A stretch of DNA of 64,000 bases from NCBI RefSeq assembly GCF_002879855.1, contig NZ_PNYB01000009.1, positions 1-64,000 of the forward strand, given 5' to 3'. The DNA is from Trinickia soli. Lineage in GTDB: Bacteria; Pseudomonadota; Gammaproteobacteria; Burkholderiales; Burkholderiaceae. The notes under the pieces are model-generated. The model made no database searches. It saw only the letters and a list, made by a program, of their open reading frames with translations, and had not been told where the DNA came from. Position numbers and translations under genes: made by a program. Numbering within the stretch: the first letter of the stretch is position 1; every line of letters starts with the position of its first letter. Positions 29,350-38,109 of this stretch are shown here, one piece after another.

Positions 29350-31182
29350 ATGCAAGCAAAATCAAACGGCGCATCGCGCCGCAGCACCTGGCGCGCCGCC
29401 CTTGACCTGTTGCGCGGCCGCACGGTTGGAGCGCGCACGCCGGCGCCCGCCCCGTCAGGCGGCGCCGCGCACGGCGCATGGCGTTTGCAGCTCGAACAGA
29501 CGCTCGGCGCGGTCGACTTTCTTGCCCATATCGATGGCGACCTGCGCTTTCTGTACGTCTCCGATGCCAGCGTGCGCTTTATCGGCTATCGCCGCGAATA
29601 CCTGCAAACGGTCACGCTGCACGAACTCGTGCCGGGCGGCGAGGCGGCGGCGCTCGATGCGCTGCTGGCCCGCGCGAAAGACAGCGGTCGCGTCGAGCGC
29701 GCGACGCTGCACCTCATGAAGTCGCTGACCTACCCGATCGCCGTCGAGCTGCGCGTCGTCGCCAGCACCCATCTGGGCCGGCCGGGATTCGCGATCAGCG
29801 CGTTCGACGTTTCCGACTGGCGCGCCAACGAGGAGCGCCTGACCTACGAATTGCACAGCGACCCGCTGACCGGGCTGCCCAACGCCCGCGCGCTGCGGGC
29901 TGCCGTCAAGCGCGCCCAGGACAGTGCCGATGCCGACGGCACGGGCGCCGCCCTGCTGCTGTTGGATCTGGACGACTATCAGCGCGTGAATCGCGCCCTC
30001 GGTTATGACGCAGGCGACACGCTGCTGCGCGACACCGCGCGGCGCCTCGAAGCGCTCGTCACACCCGACGAGACGCTCGCGCGCGTGACGAGCGACGAAT
30101 TCGCCGTGCTGTTACGGGCCAGCACACGCGAGCGCGCGGCCTTGGCCGCGGAGGCGCTCGGCCGCCGCTTCATGACGGCGGTGCAGCAACCGTACTCGGT
30201 GGACGGTCAGCCGGTCCACCTTTCCGCCAGCGTGGGCGTGGCGCTTTACCCGGACGCCGCCTTCGACAGCGGCGCAGCCGGCTACCACGATCAATTGCTG
30301 CGACATGCCGACCGGGCGCTCGCGCAGGCCAAGGCGTCGGCCAGCAACACGTTGGCGTTTCATACGCCCCACGCCGACCCGGCGGACGCGGAGCGCCTGA
30401 AGCTCGAAGCGGATCTCTACGACGGCGTGCGCAACGGCGAGTTTTCGCTCCATTTTCAACCGATCACCAGCAGCCAGACCGGCGGCGTGGTCGGCGTCGA
30501 GGCGCTGATTCGCTGGCATCACCCGGTGCATGGGCTCGTGCCGCCGTCGACATTCGTGCCGCTGGCCGAATCGATCGGCCTCATCAATTACCTCGGCAAC
30601 TGGGTGCTGAAAATCGCCTGCATGCAGCTTGTGCAGTGGGACGCCCAGGGCATTGCGCTGCAATATGTCGCAGTGAACGTATCGCCGCAGCAATTTCGCG
30701 ATCCGCGTTTCATTCAGAACGTGCGCGACGCGCTGGCCTTGACGGGCGTCAAGGCCGATCGGCTCGTGTTCGAGATCACCGAATCGCTGCTGATGCAGGA
30801 TCCGGCTCACGCCAAGGTGTTGCTGGAGCAGTTGACGACGCTTGGGATCCGCTTCGCCGTCGACGATTTCGGCACCGGCTACTCTTCGCTGGCGTATCTG
30901 CAACGTTTTCCGCTGGCCAAATTGAAGATCGACCGCAGTTTCGTCGAGAACCTGCTAACCTCTCGCAACGATCAGGCGATCGTCTCCGCCGTGGTCGGGC
31001 TCGCCCAGACGCTCGAGCTCGAGCTCGTGGCGGAAGGCGTGGAGACCGAAGCGCAACGCGAACTGCTGACGGCGATGGGTTGCGATCACATCCAAGGTTG
31101 GCTGGTCTGCAAGGCGCTGCCGTCGGACGAGCTCGCGAAACGGTTCGAGGATCGCGTGCTTCGCCTGCACGAGGTGGCATGA
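29350..31182 (+). CDS. PAS-like - degenerate GGDEF - EAL c-di-GMP phosphodiesterase
   Basis: A 610-residue cytoplasmic protein: a PAS-like sensor (about residues 40-160, LGAVDFLAHIDGDLRFLYVS), a GGDEF domain whose active-site loop reads TSDEF at residues 247-251, and an EAL domain. The EAL domain keeps its catalytic set: E384-A-L in GVEALIRW, VNVSPQQF, FEITESLL, VDDFGTGYSSLAYL, LKIDRSF and LVAEGVET. It should therefore degrade c-di-GMP, while the GGDEF part is probably inactive as a cyclase and may bind GTP. I chose the ATG at 29350 because the FliA-type promoter starts transcription near 29224; upstream in-frame codons are open. Confidence 0.85.
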   Translation: MQAKSNGASRRSTWRAALDLLRGRTVGARTPAPAPSGGAAHGAWRLQLEQTLGAVDFLAHIDGDLRFLYVSDASVRFIGYRREYLQTVTLHELVPGGEAAALDALLARAKDSGRVERATLHLMKSLTYPIAVELRVVASTHLGRPGFAISAFDVSDWRANEERLTYELHSDPLTGLPNARALRAAVKRAQDSADADGTGAALLLLDLDDYQRVNRALGYDAGDTLLRDTARRLEALVTPDETLARVTSDEFAVLLRASTRERAALAAEALGRRFMTAVQQPYSVDGQPVHLSASVGVALYPDAAFDSGAAGYHDQLLRHADRALAQAKASASNTLAFHTPHADPADAERLKLEADLYDGVRNGEFSLHFQPITSSQTGGVVGVEALIRWHHPVHGLVPPSTFVPLAESIGLINYLGNWVLKIACMQLVQWDAQGIALQYVAVNVSPQQFRDPRFIQNVRDALALTGVKADRLVFEITESLLMQDPAHAKVLLEQLTTLGIRFAVDDFGTGYSSLAYLQRFPLAKLKIDRSFVENLLTSRNDQAIVSAVVGLAQTLELELVAEGVETEAQRELLTAMGCDHIQGWLVCKALPSDELAKRFEDRVLRLHEVA

Positions 31183-31257
31183 GGGTTATAGTCGAGCGAA
31201 AGCAGGCAATGCGCGACACTCAAATATAAACATCGGTATGGTTCGAACGGGATTCAC

Positions 31258-32712
31258 ATGGTAAAGGCGGCGCTGCTCGATAAGCTATGGGCGCGTATGA
31301 GCGAGCGCGGCGACTTCCCGATGCTGTCGCAGTCGCTGCGCACGACGATGGCCGCCATGAAGAACGACGATCTCGACTTCACGGGACTCGTCCAGGTCGT
31401 CCTGTCGGATTTCGCGCTGACGCAGAAGGTGCTACGTCTGGCGAACTCGGCCATGTACATGGCATTCGGCGGCAACATCACCACAGTCACGCGCGCCCTG
31501 ATGGTGCTCGGCATGGACGCCGTCGGCCATCTCGTCGTCGGACTGAAGCTCGTCGATCACTTCCAGCACAGCGCGCCGCATCGCATCGACGCCAAGCTCG
31601 AACTGAACCGCACGATGCTCTCGGGCTGCGTGGCCCGCAAGCTCACCGAGCGCGGCGATCTGCGCGAGGGCGAAGAAGCTGTCGTCTGCACGCTGATGCG
31701 CCAGGTGGGCAAGCTGCTCGTCGTCTTCTACCTCGAAGCGGAATGGGAACAGATCCGGCTAAAGATGCGCTCGGGTGGGCTCGACGAAACCGCCGCCTGT
31801 GCCGCGGTGCTGGGCGTCTCCTATGAAGAGCTCGGCCAGGAAGCCGCGACCAGGTGGCGTCTGCCCGACACGATTCGCGCGGGCATGGGCACCTACGAGT
31901 CCGAGGATCAAGGCCCGCCGCAAGTCCAGTGGCTGCGCGCCGTCACCAATTACTCAACCGAAGTGGCCGATGCGCTGAGCACGGCCGGCGTCTCGGAACA
32001 TGCGTGCGAAACGCGCATCGCCGAATTGGCGCACCGCTACAGCCGTGCGCTGGCAACGGACGCGGAAGAACTCGCCGCGATAAGCGTGGCGCTCGCGCGC
32101 GAAGAAGCGGGCGAAGGCTTCATGAAAGAGATCGACGAGTTGCGCGCGAATGCCGACGCCATCGCGCGCGCCAGCGTCGACGCCGAAACGCGCATCGAAG
32201 CCGGGCTGGAGGATTTGCGCGCGCTGCCCTCGGAGAACGCACTCGCGCCTGTGCTGGCGCTCGCCTCCGAAACCGTGCTGGCGGGGTTGAGTTTTACCCG
32301 CACGGTCGTGTTCGTTCGCCAGTCGTCGGGCGTGTATAAAGCACGCCTTGGGTTTGGTCGCGACGTGGAACAGGCTCTGCCTTCGCTGTTCTTCAAGGAA
32401 GCGTTCGAGCCCGATGTCTTCCATTTGGCGATCGCCAATTCGGTCGGTATCTTCATCGAGAATGCGCGCGAGCCGAAGATGATTGCACGGCTGCCGCTGT
32501 GGTACCGGCATGCGTTCGACGATGCACGCTCGTTCGTGCTGCTGCCCGTGATCGCGCACCAGTCGACGGTTGCGCTGCTCTACGGCGATTGGTCGCTGGC
32601 GCAGGAACCGCGCAAGATCTCGCAAACGCAGATGGGAGCGCTCAACGAACTTGCGCGCGAACTCGGGAGATTCTTCGCGCACGCGCCGGCCACGGCGGTC
32701 GAGACGCTCTAA
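31258..32712 (+). CDS. HDOD-domain signalling protein with C-terminal GAF-like region
   Basis: A 484-residue protein. The HDOD domain covers about residues 15-210 (MLSQSLRTTMAAMKNDDLDF, VLRLANSAMYMAFGG, VGKLLVVFYLEAEWE). A helical segment at about 260-330 leads to a C-terminal region with the feel of a GAF domain (SFTRTVVFVRQSSG, FVLLPVIAHQSTVALLYGDW). HDOD proteins of this type occur in Gammaproteobacteria and Betaproteobacteria next to c-di-GMP genes. It lies 75 bp after the GGDEF-EAL gene and may be co-transcribed. Its stop overlaps the stop of the next, convergent gene. Confidence 0.85.
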   Translation: MVKAALLDKLWARMSERGDFPMLSQSLRTTMAAMKNDDLDFTGLVQVVLSDFALTQKVLRLANSAMYMAFGGNITTVTRALMVLGMDAVGHLVVGLKLVDHFQHSAPHRIDAKLELNRTMLSGCVARKLTERGDLREGEEAVVCTLMRQVGKLLVVFYLEAEWEQIRLKMRSGGLDETAACAAVLGVSYEELGQEAATRWRLPDTIRAGMGTYESEDQGPPQVQWLRAVTNYSTEVADALSTAGVSEHACETRIAELAHRYSRALATDAEELAAISVALAREEAGEGFMKEIDELRANADAIARASVDAETRIEAGLEDLRALPSENALAPVLALASETVLAGLSFTRTVVFVRQSSGVYKARLGFGRDVEQALPSLFFKEAFEPDVFHLAIANSVGIFIENAREPKMIARLPLWYRHAFDDARSFVLLPVIAHQSTVALLYGDWSLAQEPRKISQTQMGALNELARELGRFFAHAPATAVETL

Positions 32713-33632
32713 GGCTGTTGCGCAGTAGGCAGCTCCGGCGCCTCGGCCATTTGCCGCGTGCGGAGTGTATGCGGCTTACGGCGCCTCAGCCAATTGTCCG
32801 CGTGCAGTTCCGCCTTGTCGTCACCATTGTCGGCATAGTATTGCAGCTGGATACGATGTAAGTTGGTGCGCTCGTTTTGCAGCCTGGACAGGAAAGCCTC
32901 CAGATCGCTCTCCGTCGGCGCATAGTGGCCGCTGTAACTCGAAATGACGGTGATTCGAAGCGCGGCATCGGTCTTGAGCGTACCGGCCATTCGCACCGGG
33001 GCGCCTGCGAAAAACGACGTGTGCTGAAATTGATGCACCCGCTTCGGGGCAGCATAAAGTTGATGATTTTCATCGACCACGAAGATCAACTGGTCCGAAC
33101 GCCCCCCGACCTGCGCCAGATAATCTCTTACCGCGAGCGCCGATGGGGACAGGAAAATGCGACCGCGATCGATCCTGGCTTTGTACAGATGCCGGTCGGA
33201 CGCATCCAGATACTCGACCCCACCGCGAGCGGTCGGCGCAAGCTTGTCTTCGTGCTTGTCCAGCCAATCGAAAAACGATAGACGCGGCTTGCGCCTCCTT
33301 GTGAAGGCTCGAAACAGCGAGCGAAACAGCGATAGCCCCTTTTTTCCCGAGTGGTTGACATGCTGGTCTAGCCAGATACGGTGCAGCCGCTCCAATTCCA
33401 GCCCGTATCGGTGCTTTTTGTCGATTCTTTCCAGGTAGTAATCGCGCTCGACCCGCCTGCCGCTCTTCGAAAAATCGTCGAAGTAAGGCTCCAACGCAGC
33501 GGCCAGTTTTCTCCAATTCTTTTGGGCTTCGAGGATGCGACGCCATTCGGGGCTACGCTTTTCGACGTGATTTCGCACCCTCTGCCAGCGTTCGGCCGCG
33601 CGAGTGGTTGCGATAGGCGGGTGAGTCGACAT
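32709..33632 (-). CDS. IQM-like protein (plant/fungal calmodulin-binding family domain)
   Basis: A 307-residue protein without signal peptide or membrane segment. It follows the conserved block order of plant IQM proteins and their fungal relatives: LERIDKKHRYG (residues 67-77), FFDWLD (120-125), YLDASDRHLYKA (141-152), LIFVVDENHQLY (182-193), FQHTSFFAG (202-210) and SGHYAPT (234-240). Plant IQMs read IDPRHRYG, PFFYWLD, YLGPKER-x-Y, FQHSSFLAGG and SGHYRPT in the same order. The IQ calmodulin-binding motif itself is not visible. The biochemical role of this domain is not known. Codon use looks less GC-extreme than in neighbours. It sits between c-di-GMP/HDOD genes but points the other way. Confidence 0.7.
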   Translation of the reverse strand: MSTHPPIATTRAAERWQRVRNHVEKRSPEWRRILEAQKNWRKLAAALEPYFDDFSKSGRRVERDYYLERIDKKHRYGLELERLHRIWLDQHVNHSGKKGLSLFRSLFRAFTRRRKPRLSFFDWLDKHEDKLAPTARGGVEYLDASDRHLYKARIDRGRIFLSPSALAVRDYLAQVGGRSDQLIFVVDENHQLYAAPKRVHQFQHTSFFAGAPVRMAGTLKTDAALRITVISSYSGHYAPTESDLEAFLSRLQNERTNLHRIQLQYYADNGDDKAELHADNWLRRRKPHTLRTRQMAEAPELPTAQQP

Positions 33633-33814
33633 GAGAGCCCCCTATCGGGCAAGAGAACGCGCCAGGGCGACGAGCCGATGGCCACCAACGAAGAGGTATA
33701 ACGTGACCGCCCGCTGCCGGTAAAGCGAATGGGCGGAGCACGGCGTGTCATGCGCTCATCCTGCTCACAGTGTGGACAACCCGCGGCGGTAAGCGCCGCC
33801 TTGCCAGACGGCGC

Positions 33815-35155
33815 TCACTCCTCGAAACGCTCGAGCCCCGCGTTGTCCTTGCTCTGATCGGCCGTGCTGGCCCAGGCGGCCGCGGTAATCGCGATCTGCG
33901 CCAGTTCACCCGAAGTCAACGGCGCAAGGGCCGCGCTCGCAGCGTCGAGTGCTTCCCAATCGCCGCGTTCCAGCGCTTCCATGGCGTGCAGCAACGTGCC
34001 GAGCTGCCCTTCGCGACGCAGAATCGCGGCACGAATGTGCGTGGCGAGCGTCAGCGCGTCCAAGGTGTTTTCCATCGTATCGCCGAACACGGCGTCGACG
34101 AGCGAGAACACGCCCGTCAGGAACGCGCCGTCGACGATCTTGCGGTTCGCATGCGAGAGCCGCATCGCCCCCAGTTCCATGAAGCGTGCGCGCGTCGCTG
34201 CCAATTGCACCAAGGGATCTTCTTCGAGGCGCACCTTGCGCCCATCGGCGTAGAGCAGCAATTGCGTCCAGCGCGCGATACGGTTCGTGCCGGTCGCGTT
34301 GATCGCATCGCGCAATGTCGCCACCTTGCGCCCGATGCTCATTTCGCCCGAATTGGCGAGGCGCATCAGGTGCATGACGAGAACCGGGTTGAGCTTGAGC
34401 TCGGCTTCGAGCTGCGCGACGCTCGGATCCGACGAGAGCAGCCGTAGCAGATTGAGCAACGCCTGACGCGGCGCATTGACGCGGCGAGCGCTGTGCTTGC
34501 TGCCGCGCGCAAAAAAATAGCCTTGGAACAGGTCGAACTGCAACGCCTTCGCTTGCTCGAACGCTTCATGCGTTTCGATATTGAGAGCGATCAGCAGCTT
34601 GCCGGCCGATTTGAGCGCCGCCGTCAACCGCTGCAGCAATTCGGGCGCGACGCGGGCCGGGTCGATCTTGATCGCCTGGACGTAGGGCAGCAGCTTCGCG
34701 AAGGCTTCGTCGGGCTGGCGCATGTCGTCGATCACGAAGCGGTAGCGCTTTGCATGCAGCGTCACGAGGCGTGCGATCAGGTCCGCATCGACCGGCTGCT
34801 GCGGCGAGATCTCGAGGTAGAAGCGGTCTGGAGCGAGCCGTGCGATCGCATCGGAAAACAACAGCGGACGGCTGACATTGAGATAGCCGGGATGGCCGGA
34901 AAGCGCGGTGCGGACGTCGCTCGCGCCGAGCGCCGCGAGCAATTGCGCTGCGGCGGCATCCGCTGCCCGCTTTGCATCGGGCTCGTCGCCTTCGGCAACA
35001 GGTACTTCGCGAAGATGCAACTCGAAGCCCCGCAGCAGGCCATCGGCATCGACGATCGGCGCTCTGGCGGGATATTGCACGGGGCGAGCGGGCGCCGCAT
35101 CGAATCGGCCTTCGGCGCCGGCCGGGCGCTGTGCCTCGTCGGTCATCGTCCCCAT
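33815..35155 (-). CDS. Degenerate EAL/HDOD signalling protein (second copy)
   Basis: A 446-residue protein of the same layout as the one at 27764-29074: a degenerate EAL half (GFELHLREV instead of EALxR, VIDDMRQPDE instead of DDFG) and an HDOD half (VMHLMRLANSGEMSIGRKVA, ARWTQLLLYADG). The shared string QFDLFQGYFFAR/GFDLFQGYFFAR marks them as paralogues, though they are well diverged. The start at 35155 has AGGAGA 8 bases upstream. A perfect -10 TATAAT (plus-strand 35239-35244) lies upstream without a clear -35. It probably acts through protein-protein contacts. Confidence 0.85.
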   Translation of the reverse strand: MGTMTDEAQRPAGAEGRFDAAPARPVQYPARAPIVDADGLLRGFELHLREVPVAEGDEPDAKRAADAAAAQLLAALGASDVRTALSGHPGYLNVSRPLLFSDAIARLAPDRFYLEISPQQPVDADLIARLVTLHAKRYRFVIDDMRQPDEAFAKLLPYVQAIKIDPARVAPELLQRLTAALKSAGKLLIALNIETHEAFEQAKALQFDLFQGYFFARGSKHSARRVNAPRQALLNLLRLLSSDPSVAQLEAELKLNPVLVMHLMRLANSGEMSIGRKVATLRDAINATGTNRIARWTQLLLYADGRKVRLEEDPLVQLAATRARFMELGAMRLSHANRKIVDGAFLTGVFSLVDAVFGDTMENTLDALTLATHIRAAILRREGQLGTLLHAMEALERGDWEALDAASAALAPLTSGELAQIAITAAAWASTADQSKDNAGLERFEE

Positions 35156-35336
35156 CGCCCCTCTCCTTTTTCTTCTTACGTTTGTCAGCGGCGCGACGTT
35201 GGTCCGACGTCTTGGTTGCGCGCGGTAAGTTGGGGGCGATTATAACCGCAAGGGACGTCTGAAAACCGGACGCGCGGCGCGCGTTCGACGCGGTTTCCAC
35301 CGCCGCCGGACGCCACGCGCGCGCCGCACTCGACAC

Positions 35337-36134
35337 TTACTTCAGCACGACTTTGACGTCGAAGTATTTGGCCGCGATCTTGTCGATCGTGCCATCGGCC
35401 TTCAGTTCCTTGAGTGCCCCGTTGAGCTTGTCGAGCAACGCTTTGTCGCTCTTGCGCACGCCGTAGCCGACGCCGGAGCCGAGCAGCTTTTCATCGGCAA
35501 CGGTCGGGCCGGCGAAGTCGAAGCCCGCGCCTTGCGGACGCTTCAGGAACCCTTTCGAGGCTGCTTCCGAATCCTGGAACGCCGCGTCGAGCCGGCTCGA
35601 GGCGAGGTCGGCATAGACCTGATCCTGGGTTTGATACGACACGACGTCGACACCGGCGCTCGCCCACTTCGCCTTCGCGTACGTTTCCTGAATCGTGCCT
35701 TGCAGCACGCCGACGTGCTTGCCCTTCAGCGATGCCGCGCTCGGCTGCAGCCCGCTGCCTTTCTTCGCGATCAACTGATTGGGAATCGTGTAGATCGGAT
35801 CGGTGAAAGCGATGGCTTGTCTGCGCTGTTCGGTAATCGTCATGTCCGAGTTGATCGCATCGAACTTGCGCGCTTGCAACGCCGGAATCAGTCCGTCGAA
35901 GTCGTTCTCGACCCAGACGCATTTGACTTGGAGCTTCGCGCAGACGGCGTTGCCTACGTCGATGTCGAAGCCTTGCAACTGGCCCGACGCCGTCTTCGAT
36001 TCGAACGGCGCATAGGACGCTTCGACGCCGAAGCGAAGCTCCTTCAAATCAGCGGCAGACACGCTGCCGGCCGCGCACGCGGCTGCCACCGCGACGAGCG
36101 CGAGCGATACCTTCTTCCTCAAGTTCATTTCCAT
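35337..36134 (-). CDS. aotJ: Periplasmic amino-acid-binding protein (lysine/arginine/ornithine type)
   Basis: A 265-residue ABC-transporter binding protein of the ArgT/HisJ/AotJ family. It has a signal peptide (LRKKVSLALVAVAAACAAGSVSA), then ELRFGVEASYAPFES, GFDIDVGNAVC and DFDGLIPALQARKFDAINSDMTIT, which hold the ligand Arg/Asp region of basic amino-acid binders. The window has matching permease and ATPase genes at 49.6-51.9 kb with no binding-protein gene beside them, so this is the likely AotJ, separated by about 13 kb. The start at 36134 has AGGA upstream; 36128 is the alternative. Confidence 0.82.
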   Translation of the reverse strand: MEMNLRKKVSLALVAVAAACAAGSVSAADLKELRFGVEASYAPFESKTASGQLQGFDIDVGNAVCAKLQVKCVWVENDFDGLIPALQARKFDAINSDMTITEQRRQAIAFTDPIYTIPNQLIAKKGSGLQPSAASLKGKHVGVLQGTIQETYAKAKWASAGVDVVSYQTQDQVYADLASSRLDAAFQDSEAASKGFLKRPQGAGFDFAGPTVADEKLLGSGVGYGVRKSDKALLDKLNGALKELKADGTIDKIAAKYFDVKVVLK

Positions 36135-36465
36135 TCGTCGAATCCTAGACAGTTGATACCGTGAGCCGAACCTCGCGCGCATCGTGGCTCGGCCAAAAAA
36201 GCGGTTCAAACACGGGCCGCGCGCGTGGTGCGCCGCACAAGGGCGACGGGACGGGGATTGTACGGGTAGCGCGCGCCTGCGCGGGCTCAGGTGCGCAGCG
36301 CGACGCGCGCCCGCGGCGCATCGGCAGGCGGTATGCGCTCGACCGCGAAGACGCAATTGCGTGTCGCACCGGGGCAAGCCGGGGAAGACGGATTCAACGA
36401 GGAGGACGACTGGACGATGCGCGGCGCGCACAGCCCGCGCGCCGGCTTTTTCGAGATGAAGAAGG
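36135..36465. other. Intergenic region between aotJ and the azoreductase gene
   Basis: 331 bp, very GC-rich. Apart from the plus-strand terminator-like hairpin near its right end and the presumed aotJ promoter at its left, I see no gene. Overlapping short open frames on both strands have no convincing start signals. Confidence 0.5.
36422..36451 (+). terminator. Orphan intrinsic terminator on the plus strand
   Basis: An 8-bp stem CGGCGCGC (36422-36429) with GCGCGCCG (36437-36444) is followed by GC and five T residues. No plus-strand gene lies upstream within reach, since both flanking genes are on the minus strand. It may end an unannotated short RNA. Confidence 0.55.
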
Positions 36466-37101
36466 CTAGAGCGCGCGTGCCAGCATGGCCGCCTGGCGGC
36501 GTGCCTCTTCCCGCGCGTCCGAGTCGACCTGTGGGCCGAACAACGTCTTTTCGACGACGATCGACGCGATGTCCTCCACGCCGATAAAACGCAGCCACGC
36601 CTCCACGTAGGGCTGTTGAAAATCGAACGAATCCGCAGGCGTGCTTGAATGTTTGCCGTAGTCGAGCCCGCGCGCATAGACGACGACGGCGCGCTTGCCC
36701 TTGAGCAACCCGCCGAAACCGATGTCCGGGTCGAACGAAAACAGCACATCCTTTTGTGAAACGACATCGATGAAGTGCTTGAGTTTGTACGGAATCGAAA
36801 AATTCCAAAGCGGCACTGACAGCAACAGGATGCCGGCCTCGTGCAACGGTCGCGCGAGCGCATGGATCTGGTCCCACGCCGCCTGCTGACGCTCGGTCAA
36901 CGGGGTACCGCTGAGCCCCGCATGCTTTGCGTCGAGCGCTTCGCCATCGAACTCGGGGAACCGCGTGCTCCAAACGTCCAGCGTCTCAATCGACGCGCGG
37001 GGGCGCGAGAGGCGAAAGGCGTCGATGAACGCATGGGCGGTTTCGAGCGAGGCCGATCGCTGCTTGCGCGGCGATGCCTCGATGTGCAGCAAATCGGCCA
37101 T
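36466..37101 (-). CDS. azoR: FMN-dependent NADH-azoreductase
   Basis: A 211-residue flavodoxin-like enzyme of the AzoR family. It has MADLLHIEASPRKQRSAS at the phosphate-binding loop, LSVPLWNFSIPYKLKHFID (the PMYNFxIP-type flavin motif) and VVVYARG. These enzymes reduce quinones and azo compounds with NADH through FMN and protect against thiol-reactive quinones. The gene is divergent from a LysR gene, the usual arrangement for LysR control, with a dyad in between at 37179-37218. Confidence 0.88.
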   Translation of the reverse strand: MADLLHIEASPRKQRSASLETAHAFIDAFRLSRPRASIETLDVWSTRFPEFDGEALDAKHAGLSGTPLTERQQAAWDQIHALARPLHEAGILLLSVPLWNFSIPYKLKHFIDVVSQKDVLFSFDPDIGFGGLLKGKRAVVVYARGLDYGKHSSTPADSFDFQQPYVEAWLRFIGVEDIASIVVEKTLFGPQVDSDAREEARRQAAMLARAL

Positions 37102-37178
37102 GCTCTTTCTCCTGCTTCGGTGGGCTAAATGCCTACATGTGGCGGCGTGGGATAGTCGTTATCTGAACATAGTCGTGT

Positions 37179-37218
37179 TTGAATTGGAAACGAAGTATTC
37201 TTCTGCTATTCAATTCAA
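37179..37218. promoter_or_regulatory. Candidate LysR operator between azoR and lysR
   Basis: A perfect 8-bp inverted repeat TTGAATTG (37179-37186) and CAATTCAA (37211-37218) surrounds a smaller, nearly concentric dyad GAAG-TATT-CTTC (37192-37203). The region is AT-rich and abuts the LysR start codon. This is the layout expected for a LysR-type divergent promoter; the binding protein is inferred. Confidence 0.55.
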
Positions 37219-37233
37219 TTCTCACTGAATCGC

Positions 37234-38073
37234 GTGTTCGACAGCACCCTACTCCGCTCCTTCGTCACCGTTGCCCAGGAAGGCAGCTTCACGCGCGCCG
37301 CCACGCGTCTGCATTTGACGCAATCGGCCGTCAGTGCGCATCTGCGCCGGCTCGAGGAACAGGCGGGCGCTGCGTTGGTCGAGCGCACGACGCGCTCGCT
37401 TGCGCTGACGCCCGAAGGCGAGGTGCTGCTTGGCTATGCGCGGGCAATCCTCGCCCTCAATCGCGACGCGCGGGCACGCCTGCAACGTCCGGCCGGCGAA
37501 GGTCCCGTGCGAATCGGTCTGTCCGATGATTTCGCGCATCCGCGCGTCATGGAGCGACTGCATGCATTCGGGCTGCGGCATCCGGGCGTCGACGTCAGTT
37601 TGACGGTGGGCATCCCCGGCACGTTGATACATGCGCTGGATCGCGGCGAACTCGATTTCGTCATGGCCGGGCGATGTCACGGGGAACGCCCCGGACGATC
37701 GCTATGGCGCGAGGCGCTCGTATGGGCAGCAGCCCCGTGGCAGGCAATCAATCTGGGGTTACCGTTGCCGCTGGCCGTGTTCCCCGAGCCTTGTCCGTAC
37801 CGGGACGCTGCGCTCGCCGCGCTGGCTCACGCGGGCGTCGACTTCCGCGTCACGGTTGTCTGCCCTGGCAGTGCGGGGGTCCATGCCGCGGTGCAAGCGG
37901 GGCTGGGCGTTGCACCGATGCCTAAAAGCCGCGTCGACGGCTCGCTTGCGATTGTCGGCGAAGCGGCTGGGTTGCCAGCGTTGCCCGAAGTCGAGTTCGC
38001 GTTATTCGGCGCAGCGAGCCCCGCAGCGCTGGTTGATGAACTTTGCGAAGCGGCTCGGCGGGATCTGGGTTGA
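37234..38073 (+). CDS. LysR-family transcriptional regulator (LrhA/HexA-like)
   Basis: A 279-residue LysR protein with the N-terminal helix-turn-helix (SFTRAATRLHLTQSAVSAHLRRLEEQAG, residues about 18-45, quoted in shape only) and a substrate-binding domain (GPVRIGLSDDFAHPRVMERL). The N-terminal pattern with SAVSAHLRRLEEQ resembles LrhA-type members. The start is GTG at 37234. It is divergent from azoR and lies 100 bp before an MFS transporter gene, both plausible targets. Confidence 0.87.
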   Translation: MFDSTLLRSFVTVAQEGSFTRAATRLHLTQSAVSAHLRRLEEQAGAALVERTTRSLALTPEGEVLLGYARAILALNRDARARLQRPAGEGPVRIGLSDDFAHPRVMERLHAFGLRHPGVDVSLTVGIPGTLIHALDRGELDFVMAGRCHGERPGRSLWREALVWAAAPWQAINLGLPLPLAVFPEPCPYRDAALAALAHAGVDFRVTVVCPGSAGVHAAVQAGLGVAPMPKSRVDGSLAIVGEAAGLPALPEVEFALFGAASPAALVDELCEAARRDLG

Positions 38074-38109
38074 GGGGAAGCGCTTGTTGATTGGCCTCGG
38101 TTCCCGCTC

